From Halobacillus karajensis (GTDB taxonomy: Bacteria; Bacillota; Bacilli; Bacillales; Halobacillaceae), in NCBI RefSeq assembly GCF_900108515.1, contig NZ_FNWW01000001.1:682001-746000 (forward strand): 64,000 bases of DNA, given 5' to 3'. A model generated the notes under the pieces. That model saw only the letters and a list, made by a program, of their open reading frames with translations. It was not told the origin of the DNA and searched no databases. Shown in pieces: positions 29,127-38,581 of this stretch. The position numbers and the translations under genes were made by a program. Every line of letters begins with the position of its first letter. Within the stretch, counting starts at the first letter, position 1.

Positions 29127-29474
29127 TTATTTATTTAACTCTGCCCATTGATGTTCAAAGTTTGTAAATGGGTCCTCTGACCTTGTCGGTTGGATATCCT
29201 CTTTCTTGCTTGTCCAATTTTTAAAGATCCAATAAAGCGCGTAAGCTGCTGCGACACCAATAACAGCATAAATGTTAGACACTGCAATGCTGAGTGTGAT
29301 CAATCCAACGACTACCCATCCAATCTTCCCAGCTGTTGAGTCACTTTTCATAAACTGCTTAAACACAATATAGAGAAGCCAGACACTTACCCCGAGGAGG
29401 ATCATCGGTCCCAAATTGGCAAGCAAGACGGCAAGAGCGATTAATCCGGCCAGGAATAGTAAAAATTTCTTCAT
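29127..29474 (-). CDS. liaI: LiaI-like small membrane protein
   Basis: A 115-residue protein with hydrophobic segments at about 5-20, 22-40 and 53-85, and a polar C-terminal tail (SKKEDIQPTRSEDPFTNFE). Position directly before liaH and behind the regulated promoter identifies it as the LiaI membrane anchor. The tail is longer than I recall for B. subtilis LiaI. AAGGAGGG precedes the ATG. Confidence 0.8.
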   Translation of the reverse strand: MKKFLLFLAGLIALAVLLANLGPMILLGVSVWLLYIVFKQFMKSDSTAGKIGWVVVGLITLSIAVSNIYAVIGVAAAYALYWIFKNWTSKKEDIQPTRSEDPFTNFEHQWAELNK

Positions 29475-29506
29475 TGATTTTCCCTCCTTGTTGTTTTCTT
29501 ATATTC

Positions 29507-29574
29507 ATCATACCCAGAAAGGAATTTTACAGTAATGAGCCAGAGATATATTTTCTCCTAAGACCAGAGGCTTA
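29507..29574 (-). promoter_or_regulatory. liaI promoter with candidate LiaR box
   Basis: Minus strand: -10 TATGAT (29512-29507), 17-bp spacer, weak -35 TTACTG (29535-29530). Upstream, 29574-29559 carries a partly symmetric sequence with TAAG and CTTA ends (TAAGACCAGAGGCTTA on the plus strand). A poor -35 plus an upstream dyad is usual for an activator-dependent promoter. LiaR binding is inference; the box consensus could not be checked. Confidence 0.45.
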
Positions 29575-29723
29575 TAGGGGAATAGCCATGTGTTTTAAGA
29601 ACTGAAGCCTACATAAAGGGAAAGGTCATCACAGGTAGATGGCAAGAGGAAATCCTAGAACGCCAAGATATATGTGGAATTCTATCAGAGAAAAAGGAGA
29701 TACTATTCCGGTGAAAACAGCAC

Positions 29724-29755
29724 AAAAAAGCCGCCTGTGGTAAGGCGGCTTTTCT
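29724..29755. terminator. Terminator of the Xaa-Pro peptidase gene
   Basis: AAAAGCCGCCT pairs with AGGCGGCTTTT around a 6-base loop with a T-run on either strand. Confidence 0.88.
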
Positions 29756-30855
29756 TATTCAACGATTCGTAATTCTTTCGGGGTTTTTGTTAATGTGATG
29801 GATCCGTCATCGGTAACAAGGACATCATCCTCCAGGCGTACACCCCCGATTTCTGGATCATAAATTCCCGGCTCAATTGTGTAAGTCATACCCTTTTTCA
29901 AAACCCCATCATTCAAGTGACTCATAGAAGGGAATTCATGGACGTTAATCCCCAGGCCGTGGCCGATACGGTGCGGGAACTTATCTCCATACCCTGCATC
30001 TGTGATGACATCACGGGCGGTCTGATCCAAATCACCAATTCGTGTTCCAGGTTTACTGATTGCAAGGGAGGCTTCCAGGGCTTCCTTCACCTTGTTATAA
30101 ATGACTTTTTGCTCATCGCTGATTGAACGATAGGCAAATGTACGGGTGATATCAGAGGTATACCCCTTCCAAACAACCCCCAGATCAAAGAGTACAAAAT
30201 CGCCAGGTTTCAGACGACGATCACCAGGATTCCCGTGGGGCTGACCTGATTTTCCCCCAAACAGAACCATTGTAGAAAACGACATCTCTGACACGCCTTT
30301 TTTCTTTAGTTCGTACTCAATTTTAGCAAGAACTTCCATTTCAGTGATCCCTTCTGCAAGGGCATCTACACCAACACTTACACCGAAATCTGCGAGTTCT
30401 GCCGCTTCTTTCATAATACTAATTTCCTGTTCATCTTTAATGACACGCATCTCATTCAGCTGACCTTCAATGTCTTCAACTTTGACATTATCAAAGAGAC
30501 CGATAAAGGATTCACTTCGACCATAAGAAAGGACTTGCTTCTCTATCCCTATCGTACGAATTTCTATATTGCCGTTCTCACGCATTTGATCCGCTATCAT
30601 TTTCCATGGATCTTCATGGTCCGCATATCCGATTACTTCATGTGTCCAACCCGCATCTCTGATTTGACCTTTTTCCATTCCAGGTAATACTGCAACGGGA
30701 GCCGTTTCCGGGAAAACCAAAAGCCCCAGTAATCTTTCATGAGGGTCTGTATGGAATCCTGTTAAATAGAAGAAGTTCTCCGTCGAGTTAATAAAAGCAG
30801 CATCGACATTTGCTTCTTTTAGATATTGAGAAAATTGTTCTAACCTATGTTCCAT
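29755..30855 (-). CDS. Xaa-Pro aminopeptidase-type M24 metallopeptidase
   Basis: A 366-residue protein with a creatinase N-terminal domain (about 1-130) and pita-bread catalytic domain. The five metal ligands are seen in family order: Asp in VLFDLGVV, Asp in YTSDITRTFA, His in HRIGHGLGINVHE, Glu in TIEPGIYDP and Glu in GVRLEDDVLV. Cytosolic cleavage of X-Pro peptides is expected; close to YqhT/YkvY of Bacillus. AGAGGAGTG precedes the ATG. Monocistronic. Confidence 0.92.
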   Translation of the reverse strand: MEHRLEQFSQYLKEANVDAAFINSTENFFYLTGFHTDPHERLLGLLVFPETAPVAVLPGMEKGQIRDAGWTHEVIGYADHEDPWKMIADQMRENGNIEIRTIGIEKQVLSYGRSESFIGLFDNVKVEDIEGQLNEMRVIKDEQEISIMKEAAELADFGVSVGVDALAEGITEMEVLAKIEYELKKKGVSEMSFSTMVLFGGKSGQPHGNPGDRRLKPGDFVLFDLGVVWKGYTSDITRTFAYRSISDEQKVIYNKVKEALEASLAISKPGTRIGDLDQTARDVITDAGYGDKFPHRIGHGLGINVHEFPSMSHLNDGVLKKGMTYTIEPGIYDPEIGGVRLEDDVLVTDDGSITLTKTPKELRIVE

Positions 30856-31036
30856 ATTTTATCACTCCTCTTCCGTCTCTTTTCATCATAGCTCAATCTT
30901 TCACGCAATCCAAATGACACAAAAATTCGAAAACACTAGTGAACGTTTAACGACAATTTATGATTTTATTTCTCATAAATAAAGGCTTTCGATATAATGA
31001 CGGAAGATGAGCGTACAAAATCGGAGGTGAAAAATG

Positions 31037-31438
31037 ATGGACCGTACTCGTTTCTTTATTCGTGTCGCTGCTATCTACGCATTAATCGGGGCTTTCATGG
31101 GGTCCCACATGGCCGGAGGAGGTGGGCTGCAGTTAAGCGCCATTCATGCTCACATTCTTGTTGTAGGATGGCTGTCTCTGTTTGCATTCGGTATTTACTA
31201 TAAAGTATTTTCCATTCCAAAAAAGTCGAAACTAGCGACGGCACATGTTTGGACGGCGTTTTTCGGTGTCTTTGGGTTGACCGCTGGAATGTGGCTTTAC
31301 TACACACAGCCGATTCCTGGAATGAATCCTTTCAATACTATTTTCTTTATTGTAGGCGGGACCATTCTACTTATAGCTTTTGTTTTATTTGCAATCATGA
31401 CATTCATCCATGGAAAATTAATTTCCGAAGACGCATGA
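31037..31438 (+). CDS. Small COX1-like membrane protein
   Basis: About 133 residues with four hydrophobic helices. LSAIHAHILVVGWLSLFAFG closely resembles the His-bearing helix of haem-copper oxidase subunit I and NorB (HAHINLLGW), but the protein is only about a quarter of that subunit. Similar stand-alone short proteins are often labelled cytochrome-c oxidase in Bacillaceae. GAGGTG precedes the start (ATG 31037, or 31034 in frame). Whether it binds haem is unknown. Alone between divergent neighbours. Confidence 0.75.
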   Translation: MDRTRFFIRVAAIYALIGAFMGSHMAGGGGLQLSAIHAHILVVGWLSLFAFGIYYKVFSIPKKSKLATAHVWTAFFGVFGLTAGMWLYYTQPIPGMNPFNTIFFIVGGTILLIAFVLFAIMTFIHGKLISEDA

Positions 31439-31561
31439 ATGATAGCACCATCGCCCTCCCCACCCCCGATAGACTTTTAAGTCAAGGGGATGAACATAAG
31501 CGATGAACAAACCCCTCACTCAGGGATCTACAGTATATGAGTTTTATAAGCTCCCAGACCA

Positions 31562-31598
31562 AAAAAACAGATCCGCTTTCTATTGCGGATCTGTTTTT
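31562..31598. terminator. Bidirectional terminator between the COX1-like gene and bioY
   Basis: AAAACAGATCCGC pairs with GCGGATCTGTTTT around an 8-base loop, with A- and T-runs. Confidence 0.9.
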
Positions 31599-32186
31599 TT
31601 ATGCGGTCTGCCGAAGAGGCGTCCGTTGTAATAATGATTTTTCCAATCTTACTACAAAGAGTGCAGCAGCGATGGATAATCCTAAATCCTTAATTAAGAA
31701 TGGAACCATACTCGACCAAGCAAGGACAAAACTGATGCCCTCCCCGCCGACCCAGAAATTCATAGCAAAATAAAATAAGTTAACCCCGACGAAGTAATTG
31801 ATTACAATACCTATAAGGGCTGCAATAATATAGGTCGGGAGATTACGTTTAGACTCTGCAATCTTTCCAACAAAATAAGCCAATATGATGTATGATACGA
31901 TAAATCCGAATGTGGGAGATAACAATATGGACACGCCACCTTTGAACCCAGCGAAAATAGGCGCCCCGATCAATCCCAAAATAGCGTAAACGAGAACAGA
32001 GAAACAGCCTAATCGACTTCCAAGGACAAGCCCCGCTAAAATCGCAAAAAATGTCTGCAGTGTTAACGGCACTCCCATCACCTGTAAAAATGGCATAAAA
32101 GCAGTAATGTTGGCTCCTACAGCCATTAAAGCCACAAACAAACCACCTAATGTAATGTCATAAGCTGATAACCGTGAAGAATTCAT
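31599..32186 (-). CDS. bioY: Biotin transporter BioY
   Basis: A 195-residue, six-helix S component of an energy-coupling-factor transporter for biotin. Family blocks: GANITAFMPFLQVMGVPLTL, LVYAILGLIGAPIFAGFKGG and the C-terminal VPFLIKDLGLSIAAALF. AGGAGG precedes the ATG. No AT module genes are adjacent, so it works alone or with the shared EcfAAT. A BirA operator overlaps its promoter. Confidence 0.95.
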   Translation of the reverse strand: MNSSRLSAYDITLGGLFVALMAVGANITAFMPFLQVMGVPLTLQTFFAILAGLVLGSRLGCFSVLVYAILGLIGAPIFAGFKGGVSILLSPTFGFIVSYIILAYFVGKIAESKRNLPTYIIAALIGIVINYFVGVNLFYFAMNFWVGGEGISFVLAWSSMVPFLIKDLGLSIAAALFVVRLEKSLLQRTPLRQTA

Positions 32187-32247
32187 ATGGTGTCCTCCTA
32201 TTTATATCTCTTATTTACTTAATAAGATACGGGAGACCACCACACAA

Positions 32248-32276
32248 TGTCAACCTATTTTTAGTATAGTTAACAA
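32248..32276 (-). promoter_or_regulatory. BirA operator over the bioY promoter
   Basis: Minus strand TTGTTAAC (32276-32269), spacer, GGTTGACA (to 32248): the inverted half sites of the Firmicute biotin repressor site (TTGTTAACC-N14/15-GGTTAACAA type). A TATACT -10 lies in the spacer, so BirA-biotin binding would block it. Confidence 0.8.
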
Positions 32277-32280
32277 AGAG

Positions 32281-32534
32281 GTATTTAAAATCAGTGTAAA
32301 AGCACACATCCTTCATTTTCTATATACAAAGTGCTTTCTATCTGAAAAGAACTTCTATGGTTTAGTTTTGTGTTAGCCTTGGCAGCTATTCATCAGACGA
32401 TAAGAAGATAAACAAAATAACTCCACGATCCTTACAGCCGCCTTATTCATAATGAATCATTCTATATAATTGGGAAATTAAATATTGCCCATTTCCCCTC
32501 CAAATTCCGTCACGATATTTCCCAGGAAATCAAA
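32281..32534. other. Intergenic stretch, no gene seen
   Basis: Region between the bioY operator and the helicase stop. AT-rich, no ribosome site with an open frame. Possible upstream -35 sequence for bioY (TTTTAA) near its left end. Confidence 0.4.
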
Positions 32535-34813
32535 TCATTTTAAAATTCGATAACTTCCCCAATCATTAGGAAGAAGCTGTAAATATTTCGTAGAAAGAAA
32601 TCGATCATCGACAAGTTGAATAGCACCATAATCTTCTTCCGAACGGATGAGCCTGCCACCTGCCTGCAGAACTTTGTTCATACCTGGATAAACATAGGCA
32701 TAATCGTATCCATTTCTTTCCTTTTGGTTAAAATATTCCTTAATTAATTCTTTTTCGTAACTCCTCGGAGCTATACCAATACCTACAACGGCCACACCAT
32801 TTAGTTTGTCACCTCTCAGGTCCACCCCCTCTGAAAAAATTCCACCAAGAACAGCAAATCCCACTAACCGGCCACCGATTTCAAACTGTGCAAGGAAATC
32901 CTCCCGTCGATCTTCATCCATTCCACGCTCCTGCATTACCGCATCTACATCGGTATATTTTTTGAACTCATGATAAACCATCTCCATATAGTGATAAGAG
33001 GGAAAAAAGAAAAGGTGATTTCCCTTATAATGATCGACTTGGTGATGAAGACGTCTTGCTATTTCTCCAGCTGTCTTCTCCCTGCTTTTATACCTTGTTG
33101 ACAATGGTGTGATCATGACATCGACCTGAGAAGCATCGTAAGGAGAAGGCAATTGCAAAATATAATCACCTCTCGCCCCCCTAACATTTCTTTATAGTAA
33201 GCAAAAGGAGACAGTGTGGCTGAAAAAAAGATCCCGGAACGAAAGCCTTTCGTTGTTTCCCTCAGGACATGAGAAGGATCAAGACAGAACAATTTAAAAG
33301 AAAAATCCCCTTGAGATTTACTTTCTCCGATTAAACGATAGTGATCGTCTACATATTCGAGAATTTTTAAAAACCTCTGAGATTGGAAGTACACATCGAT
33401 CAGTCTTTCCTTCCTTTCCCCTTCCACTTCTTCTTGTAATAAGGCTTCAGCCTGCGTGAGAAAACGCTCCACGTTTTCTTCCAATTCACCAGGTACCTGC
33501 TCCCATTGCACATATTCCTCCGTAGAAGAATAAAACCGCATTAAATCTTTTCCAATCGCTTCAGATATCTTTGCAAGAGCATCGTCTTCTTCCTGCCAAT
33601 CCTCAGCAACCGTCATGTACGCCTGCTTGTGAATCGCAGCTGAATACATGTCACGTGCTCGCTCTACAAGATTATGACTTTCATCGACAAGGATAGCTGT
33701 TTTCTTCTTACGGTCAGGTAATAGACGCTTCAGAGAAACCCTTGGGTCGAAGATATAATTATAATCTCCAATGATTATATCTACGACATCGGTTAAATCC
33801 AACGAAAACTCAAAAGGACAAATTCTATGTTTCCTTGCATAATATTCTATAACTGGCCTTGTCATTTGTGTTTCATTAAGGAGGATATCCACAATTGCTC
33901 CATTAATCCGATCATAATATCCATCTGCAAATGCACAGAAATCCGGCTGACAAATGGTTTCTTCTTGAAAGCAAATTTTATCTTTAGCCGTCAGGGTAAC
34001 CGAACGAAGCATGAGCCCCTTTTCCTTCATTTTTAAAAGGGATTCTTCCGCTGTGGTCCTTGTAATCGTCTTCGCTGTTAAATAAAACACCCTATCCATA
34101 TCTTCCAACTGCAGTGCTTTAACGGCCGGAAAAAGTGTGGATATCGTCTTACCAATTCCTGTTGGGGCCTGTGCAAATAGATTCCGTTTTTCCTCAACGG
34201 TCCTGTAGACACTCCCGGCAAGTTTCCTCTGCCCTTCCCGATACCCTTGGAATGGAAATTTCAAGTCAGGAACCGTTTTCTCTTTTTGTTCGCGTATATG
34301 AAGAAGAATTTGTGCATAAGAGTTATACTTCTCTACCGTTTCTTCCATAAAACCTTTCAACTCTTTATATGTGAACGTTCGCCTCATTCTTTTTTTGTCT
34401 TTCGTTCTCTTCTGAACATAGGTTAGTTGAACTTGAATTTGGTCGAGATCTTCTTTTTCTGCATACATGAATGCATACCCTTTTGCCTGGGCCCAGTAGA
34501 CAGGGTGTGTTGTTTCATCAATCTCATCTAGTTCTCTTCCTGTAGACTTTATTTCATCAATCACAGGACCCTCCTCTGAAATTAATAAACCATCACATCG
34601 CCCCTGCACCTTAAGGAGTAATCCTTCTTTATTAAACTCATATTCTAGAAAAACCTCTGACTGATCGCCTTCTTTATATTTTTTCTGAACTTCCTGATGA
34701 ATGGCTGTTCCTTCTAACAAAGCTGTATTTGTTTGAAACCGTTCATCAATATGGCCAGTCCTGTAAACATAAGATACAAGTTCTCTAACCGAGATGGTCA
34801 TTTTCCCTTCCAT
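32535..34813 (-). pseudogene. XPD/DinG-like helicase with N-terminal PD-(D/E)XK domain, frameshifted
   Basis: Two overlapping frames (34813-33113 and 33158-32535) make one helicase of 759 residues if a G is added to the six-G run at 33181-33176 (junction then reads MLGGARGDYILQLPSPYD). N-terminal nuclease-like domain has LLEGTAIHQEV and GPVIDEIKST. Walker A is AQAPTGIGKTISTL. The four Cys of the XPD iron-sulfur cluster are seen (KICFQEE, ICQPDFC, HRICPFE). Walker B is ILVDESHNL. C-terminal helicase motifs are GGIFSEGVDLRGDKL and LQAGGRLIRSEED. Start ATG follows AAGGAGG. The sequence is otherwise intact: recent slippage or a base-calling error. Confidence 0.85.
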
Positions 34814-34988
34814 AAAAATCCTCCTTACAGGGGATGTTTCGTCCTTCTACCCTCATCTTCTTACACTCGTTTCCGTATGTCTATTGTATAACGCACATGG
34901 TATAATTGTGGGAAAAACATTTTCATTTCCCATTAGGTGAAAACCACATATAATATAAATGGAGATTACCCTCAGGAGGGATTCAAAT

Positions 34989-35924
34989 TTGAAGACTTGG
35001 AGATGGATCGCAGCCGTTGCACTCTCCTTCGTTATTGCTATTTTTATTGTAGCAGCTTTCATTTATACTCCGGAAGAAGAACCGAAACCTGAACTCCGTA
35101 CTGAAGAAAAAGCGGAAGAGGCTCTTATACAAGAAGAACCGCATGATCCTCAAGAACTAAAAGAAGAAGAGGAAGAAGAACAAGATAAAGAAGAAGAAAA
35201 CCACCTGAGTGATGGTTTACGCGAAGTCTTTACGAGTGTCATAGAAAGCGCACGTGGCTTATTTATTAAAGATAACCTGGATATCGTAGCCATCGGTGAC
35301 TCTCTAACTCAAGGAGTAGGAGATTCCACAGACAAAGGTGGATACGTAGGGATCTTAGAGGAAACATTCAATGCTAATCCAGATACGGAAACAACGGATA
35401 TAGAAAACTTTGGAAAACGGGGGAATCGTACAGACCAGCTTTTAAAACGGATGGAAAACGAAGAAATCAAAGAATCGTTGCGAGACGCAGACTTAATCCT
35501 TATCACTATCGGTGCAAATGATGTCATGAAGGTCGTTAAAAATAATTTCACAAGCCTGAACTATCAAGATTTCGTCAACGAACAAGAAGGATATGAAGAT
35601 CGTTTACATGAGATTTTGCAACGAACCCAAGAACTGAACCCAGATGCTTCTGTTTATCTGCTTGGCCTGTATAATCCCTTTCATAAATATTTCAATAATA
35701 TTCCTGAACTTGGACAGATTATGGGTGACTGGAATGCCATCAGCCGGCAGGTCGTGAATGACTATGACCAGACAACTTTTATTCCCATCCGGGATTTGTT
35801 CGAAGGAAATGAAGAAGATCTTCTTTGGAAAGATGATCAGTTCCATCCTAACGAAAGAGGTTATAAAAAGATGGCAGAGCGCGTGTTACAATATATAAGG
35901 GAAGACATTGAAGTTGAACAATAA
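34989..35924 (+). CDS. ypmR: SGNH/GDSL-type lipase/esterase, YpmR-like
   Basis: A 311-residue protein. Start TTG 34989 follows AGGAGGG at 8 bases; an ATG at 34959 lies in the -10 region and lacks a ribosome site. One N-terminal membrane span (about 6-26), then a Glu-rich linker (about 30-70), then the SGNH hydrolase domain: IVAIGDSLTQGVGD (catalytic Ser), ITIGANDVMK (block III) and DQFHPNERGY (Asp-His). Likely anchored outside the cell. Gene order and type equal ypmR-ypmS of Bacillus. TATAAT at 34949-34954. Confidence 0.9.
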   Translation: MKTWRWIAAVALSFVIAIFIVAAFIYTPEEEPKPELRTEEKAEEALIQEEPHDPQELKEEEEEEQDKEEENHLSDGLREVFTSVIESARGLFIKDNLDIVAIGDSLTQGVGDSTDKGGYVGILEETFNANPDTETTDIENFGKRGNRTDQLLKRMENEEIKESLRDADLILITIGANDVMKVVKNNFTSLNYQDFVNEQEGYEDRLHEILQRTQELNPDASVYLLGLYNPFHKYFNNIPELGQIMGDWNAISRQVVNDYDQTTFIPIRDLFEGNEEDLLWKDDQFHPNERGYKKMAERVLQYIREDIEVEQ

Positions 35925-35943
35925 TACAGGTGGAATGAATAAA

Positions 35944-36579
35944 ATGAAACGATTATTGTTAAATAATAAATGGAGGACGTCGTTCTGGCTTTTGGCTCTC
36001 ATTAATTTAGCAGTTGTGGTTTGGCTGGTGGCATTAGTTTTTCTCCCGAGTTCCTACACGATTGTTAACGTTGATCAAGAAAAAGAAAGCTCTGACGCTG
36101 AGTTTACAATTGTTTCTACTAAAGAAAATATGGAGCAGCTTGCCAACGAGTATCTATCAGAACTATCAACCCAGACGGTATTCAATTATTCTATTGCTCT
36201 GGACCGTAATGTAACGTTATCAGGCAACATTAAGGCCTTTGATCAGGTGATTCCAATCAACGTTGAATTACATCCTGAAGTCCAAAAGAACGGGGACCTC
36301 GTCCTACAACAAGAAAAAATTTCATTAGGTAAATTGCCGCTTCCTAACAAAAAAGTGCTAGAGTTTGTAAAAGATAATTACAACTTACCTGAATGGGTGA
36401 TGGTCAACCCAAACGATGAAAACATTTATGTTGCGGTTACCCAAATGGATACAGCAAGCAACTTCAATGTGAAAGTCGACCGATTTAACCTTAATTCCAA
36501 TCAACTCTCATTTAAAATTTCCGTACCACGAGATTCCTTCCAATTTGCCCAAAAAGTTATGGAAGATCATATGGAATAG
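35944..36579 (+). CDS. ypmS: YpmS-like DUF2140 membrane protein
   Basis: A 211-residue protein with one N-terminal span (about 10-32, SFWLLALINLAVVVWLVALV) and an extracytoplasmic DUF2140 domain (about 60-205). The ATG at 35944 is chosen because AGGTGG lies 10 bases before it; two upstream in-frame starts are less well placed. It follows ypmR by 19 bp, one operon. Function unknown; the coupling with a surface esterase suggests a shared envelope role. Confidence 0.88.
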   Translation: MKRLLLNNKWRTSFWLLALINLAVVVWLVALVFLPSSYTIVNVDQEKESSDAEFTIVSTKENMEQLANEYLSELSTQTVFNYSIALDRNVTLSGNIKAFDQVIPINVELHPEVQKNGDLVLQQEKISLGKLPLPNKKVLEFVKDNYNLPEWVMVNPNDENIYVAVTQMDTASNFNVKVDRFNLNSNQLSFKISVPRDSFQFAQKVMEDHME

Positions 36580-36717
36580 GAAGAAAAACATCCTTTCATA
36601 AGCATTCTATCCTTACTCCATTTTGTAGGTACCTAGACAGCAGACACGGCAGATGAAGCACACCATTCATCTATGATAAAATTGGACTACATTCCCAATA
36701 GTAAGGATGTGACAGAC

Positions 36718-37647
36718 ATGCGCGTAGTTAACAATATCGCTGATTTAATCGGTGATACTCCTTTAGTAAAATTAAATCGCGTTGCTCCAAAAGGTGGAGC
36801 CGATATTTATATGAAATTGGAAAAATATAATCCAAGCGGGAGCGTGAAAGACCGTGCCGCGTTCACAATGATGGAGCAGGCAGAAAAAGAAGGGCTCTTG
36901 AAAGATGGCTCTACCATTATTGAGCCAACAAGTGGAAACACCGGGATTGGTATTGCTATGAATGCTGCCGCACGTGGATATCGTGCGATTCTCGTGATGC
37001 CTGATACGATGACCCAGGAACGGATCAACCTTTTAAAAGCATATGGAGCCGAAATCGTTCTCACCCCTGGAGACGAAAAAATGCCCGGCGCTATAGCAAA
37101 AGCTAAAGAGCTTGTAAGTGAAATTGACGGTAGCTTCATGCCTATGCAATTTGAAAATATGGCAAACCCAGATGCTCACCGCCATACAACAGCAGCAGAA
37201 ATAATTGAAGCTATGGATGAGCTCGGCAAACCATTATCTGCTTTTGTATCCACGGCTGGTACTGGCGGCACCATCACCGGGACTGGCGAAGAACTAAAAA
37301 AACGCTACAAAGACCTTACCATCCATGTTGCTGAGCCTGCTGGCTCTCCTGTGCTTTCAGGCGGGAAACCCGGAAAACATAAACTTGTAGGTACAAGCCC
37401 TGGCTTTATTCCGCCGATTCTCAACCAGGATGTGTATGATGAGATTTTCCAAGTGAAGGATGAAGATGCTTATGACATCACACGACGTCTTGCTCGTGAA
37501 GAAGGTCTACTTCTCGGAACGTCCGGAGGAGCAGCCTGTTGGGCAGCTATTCAAGTAGCCAATACAAGAAGTTCAGATGAAGTCATTTTATGTATTGCAC
37601 CAGATACTGGTGAGCGTTATCTCTCCGGAGACTTATTCAGATTTTAA
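36718..37647 (+). CDS. cysK: Cysteine synthase (O-acetylserine sulfhydrylase)
   Basis: A 309-residue PLP beta-replacing enzyme: O-acetylserine plus sulfide to cysteine. MRVVNNIADLIGDTPLVKLN begins it; PLP Lys44 is in YNPSGSVKDRAA; phosphate loop TAGTGGTITGTG; substrate loop PTSGNTGIGIA. The ATG at 36718 fits the family start; an upstream in-frame ATG at 36673 adds 15 non-conserved residues. Bacillus carries two or more such genes (cysK, ytkP), and this could be either. Own terminator. Confidence 0.92.
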   Translation: MRVVNNIADLIGDTPLVKLNRVAPKGGADIYMKLEKYNPSGSVKDRAAFTMMEQAEKEGLLKDGSTIIEPTSGNTGIGIAMNAAARGYRAILVMPDTMTQERINLLKAYGAEIVLTPGDEKMPGAIAKAKELVSEIDGSFMPMQFENMANPDAHRHTTAAEIIEAMDELGKPLSAFVSTAGTGGTITGTGEELKKRYKDLTIHVAEPAGSPVLSGGKPGKHKLVGTSPGFIPPILNQDVYDEIFQVKDEDAYDITRRLAREEGLLLGTSGGAACWAAIQVANTRSSDEVILCIAPDTGERYLSGDLFRF

Positions 37648-37651
37648 GCGT

Positions 37652-37686
37652 AAAAAGGCTCAGAGTTTGGAAATCTGAGCCTTTTT
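37652..37686. terminator. Bidirectional terminator between cysK and the TRIC gene
   Basis: AAAAAGGCTCAGA pairs with TCTGAGCCTTTTT around an 8-base loop. Confidence 0.88.
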
Positions 37687-37728
37687 ACATCCCCTAAATA
37701 AAGAGAGGCATGGTTATTCACTTTCTAG

Positions 37729-38340
37729 TTATAAACGGTATAAATCTCTAAAACGCAAGTGCCATCCCAGATGGAAGGATGCAACCCGAGCCAATATTAC
37801 TAATAAAAAAATCAAGTACGTCTGCCATGCACTCTCCACATCAATCCACCCTATACCGATGACCAGACCGGCCGCCAATGCCCACACAGCATAAATCTCC
37901 TGATGCATAACCATCGGCCTTCTTTGTGCCAAGACATCACGAGTGACTCCACCACCGACACCTGTAAGAATAGCAGCGAAAATAACCCCACCTAACGGAA
38001 ATCCATTTTCTATAGCGAAGGATGCTCCTTGTAAAGCAAAAGCCGATAACCCAATTGCATCCGGATATATATTCCACCGATCCCAAGCCATCACCCAAGT
38101 TTTCGGAAAGAAATAGACGATAGCAATAGTGCCCAGGGCAACATAAAAAAGATAACCCTGTTCCCATACATGGACGACAGGTACGTCTAGGGCAATATTT
38201 CTTATGATTCCTCCCGCAAACGGTGTTGCAATCCCAAGAATAAATGTACCGAAAATATCATACCGTTCATTTAGCGCTACAATGGCTCCACTAAAAGCAA
38301 AAGCAGATACAGCTAAGATATTAAGTATTTCCCAAGTCAT
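37729..38340 (-). CDS. TRIC-type (UPF0126) cation channel family protein
   Basis: A 203-residue, seven-helix protein made of two repeats. Each repeat carries the Gly-rich signature: IATPFAGGIIRNIALDVPVV and later LTGVGGGVTRDVLAQRRPMV. Helix 1 has AVSAFAFSGAIVAL. Bacterial members are trimeric monovalent-cation channels; physiological role unclear. GGGAGGGGGAG precedes the ATG. Monocistronic. Confidence 0.9.
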   Translation of the reverse strand: MTWEILNILAVSAFAFSGAIVALNERYDIFGTFILGIATPFAGGIIRNIALDVPVVHVWEQGYLFYVALGTIAIVYFFPKTWVMAWDRWNIYPDAIGLSAFALQGASFAIENGFPLGGVIFAAILTGVGGGVTRDVLAQRRPMVMHQEIYAVWALAAGLVIGIGWIDVESAWQTYLIFLLVILARVASFHLGWHLRFRDLYRL

Positions 38341-38510
38341 CGGTCTCCCCCTCCCTGATCATTCATTTTTTCTTTATGACGGTTATTTCTGACTGATTGA
38401 TTATAACAAACTATCAGCGATGATACCTTATCCACCTCATAGATATTTCAAATAGGGTTGTGATGGTTAAAAGACCTGGCCTGAAGAGAGGAACATAAAT
38501 TCAAGTTGCT

Positions 38511-38556
38511 TTGACACATCCTTGTGAAAATTATATAATTATCTTTAATTCAAGAT
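38511..38556 (+). promoter_or_regulatory. Consensus promoter plus MhqR-like operator of the ring-cleaving dioxygenase
   Basis: TTGACA (38511-38516), 17 bp, TATAAT (38534-38539): perfect sigma-A promoter. Directly downstream, ATCTTTAATTCAAGAT (38541-38556) is a 16-bp palindrome with one mismatch. It has the form of the MhqR operator of Bacillus (ATCTCGAATTCGAGAT type, from memory) and covers the transcription start. Confidence 0.8.
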
Positions 38557-38581
38557 TAATTCCTGGATGAGGAGGAATAAC

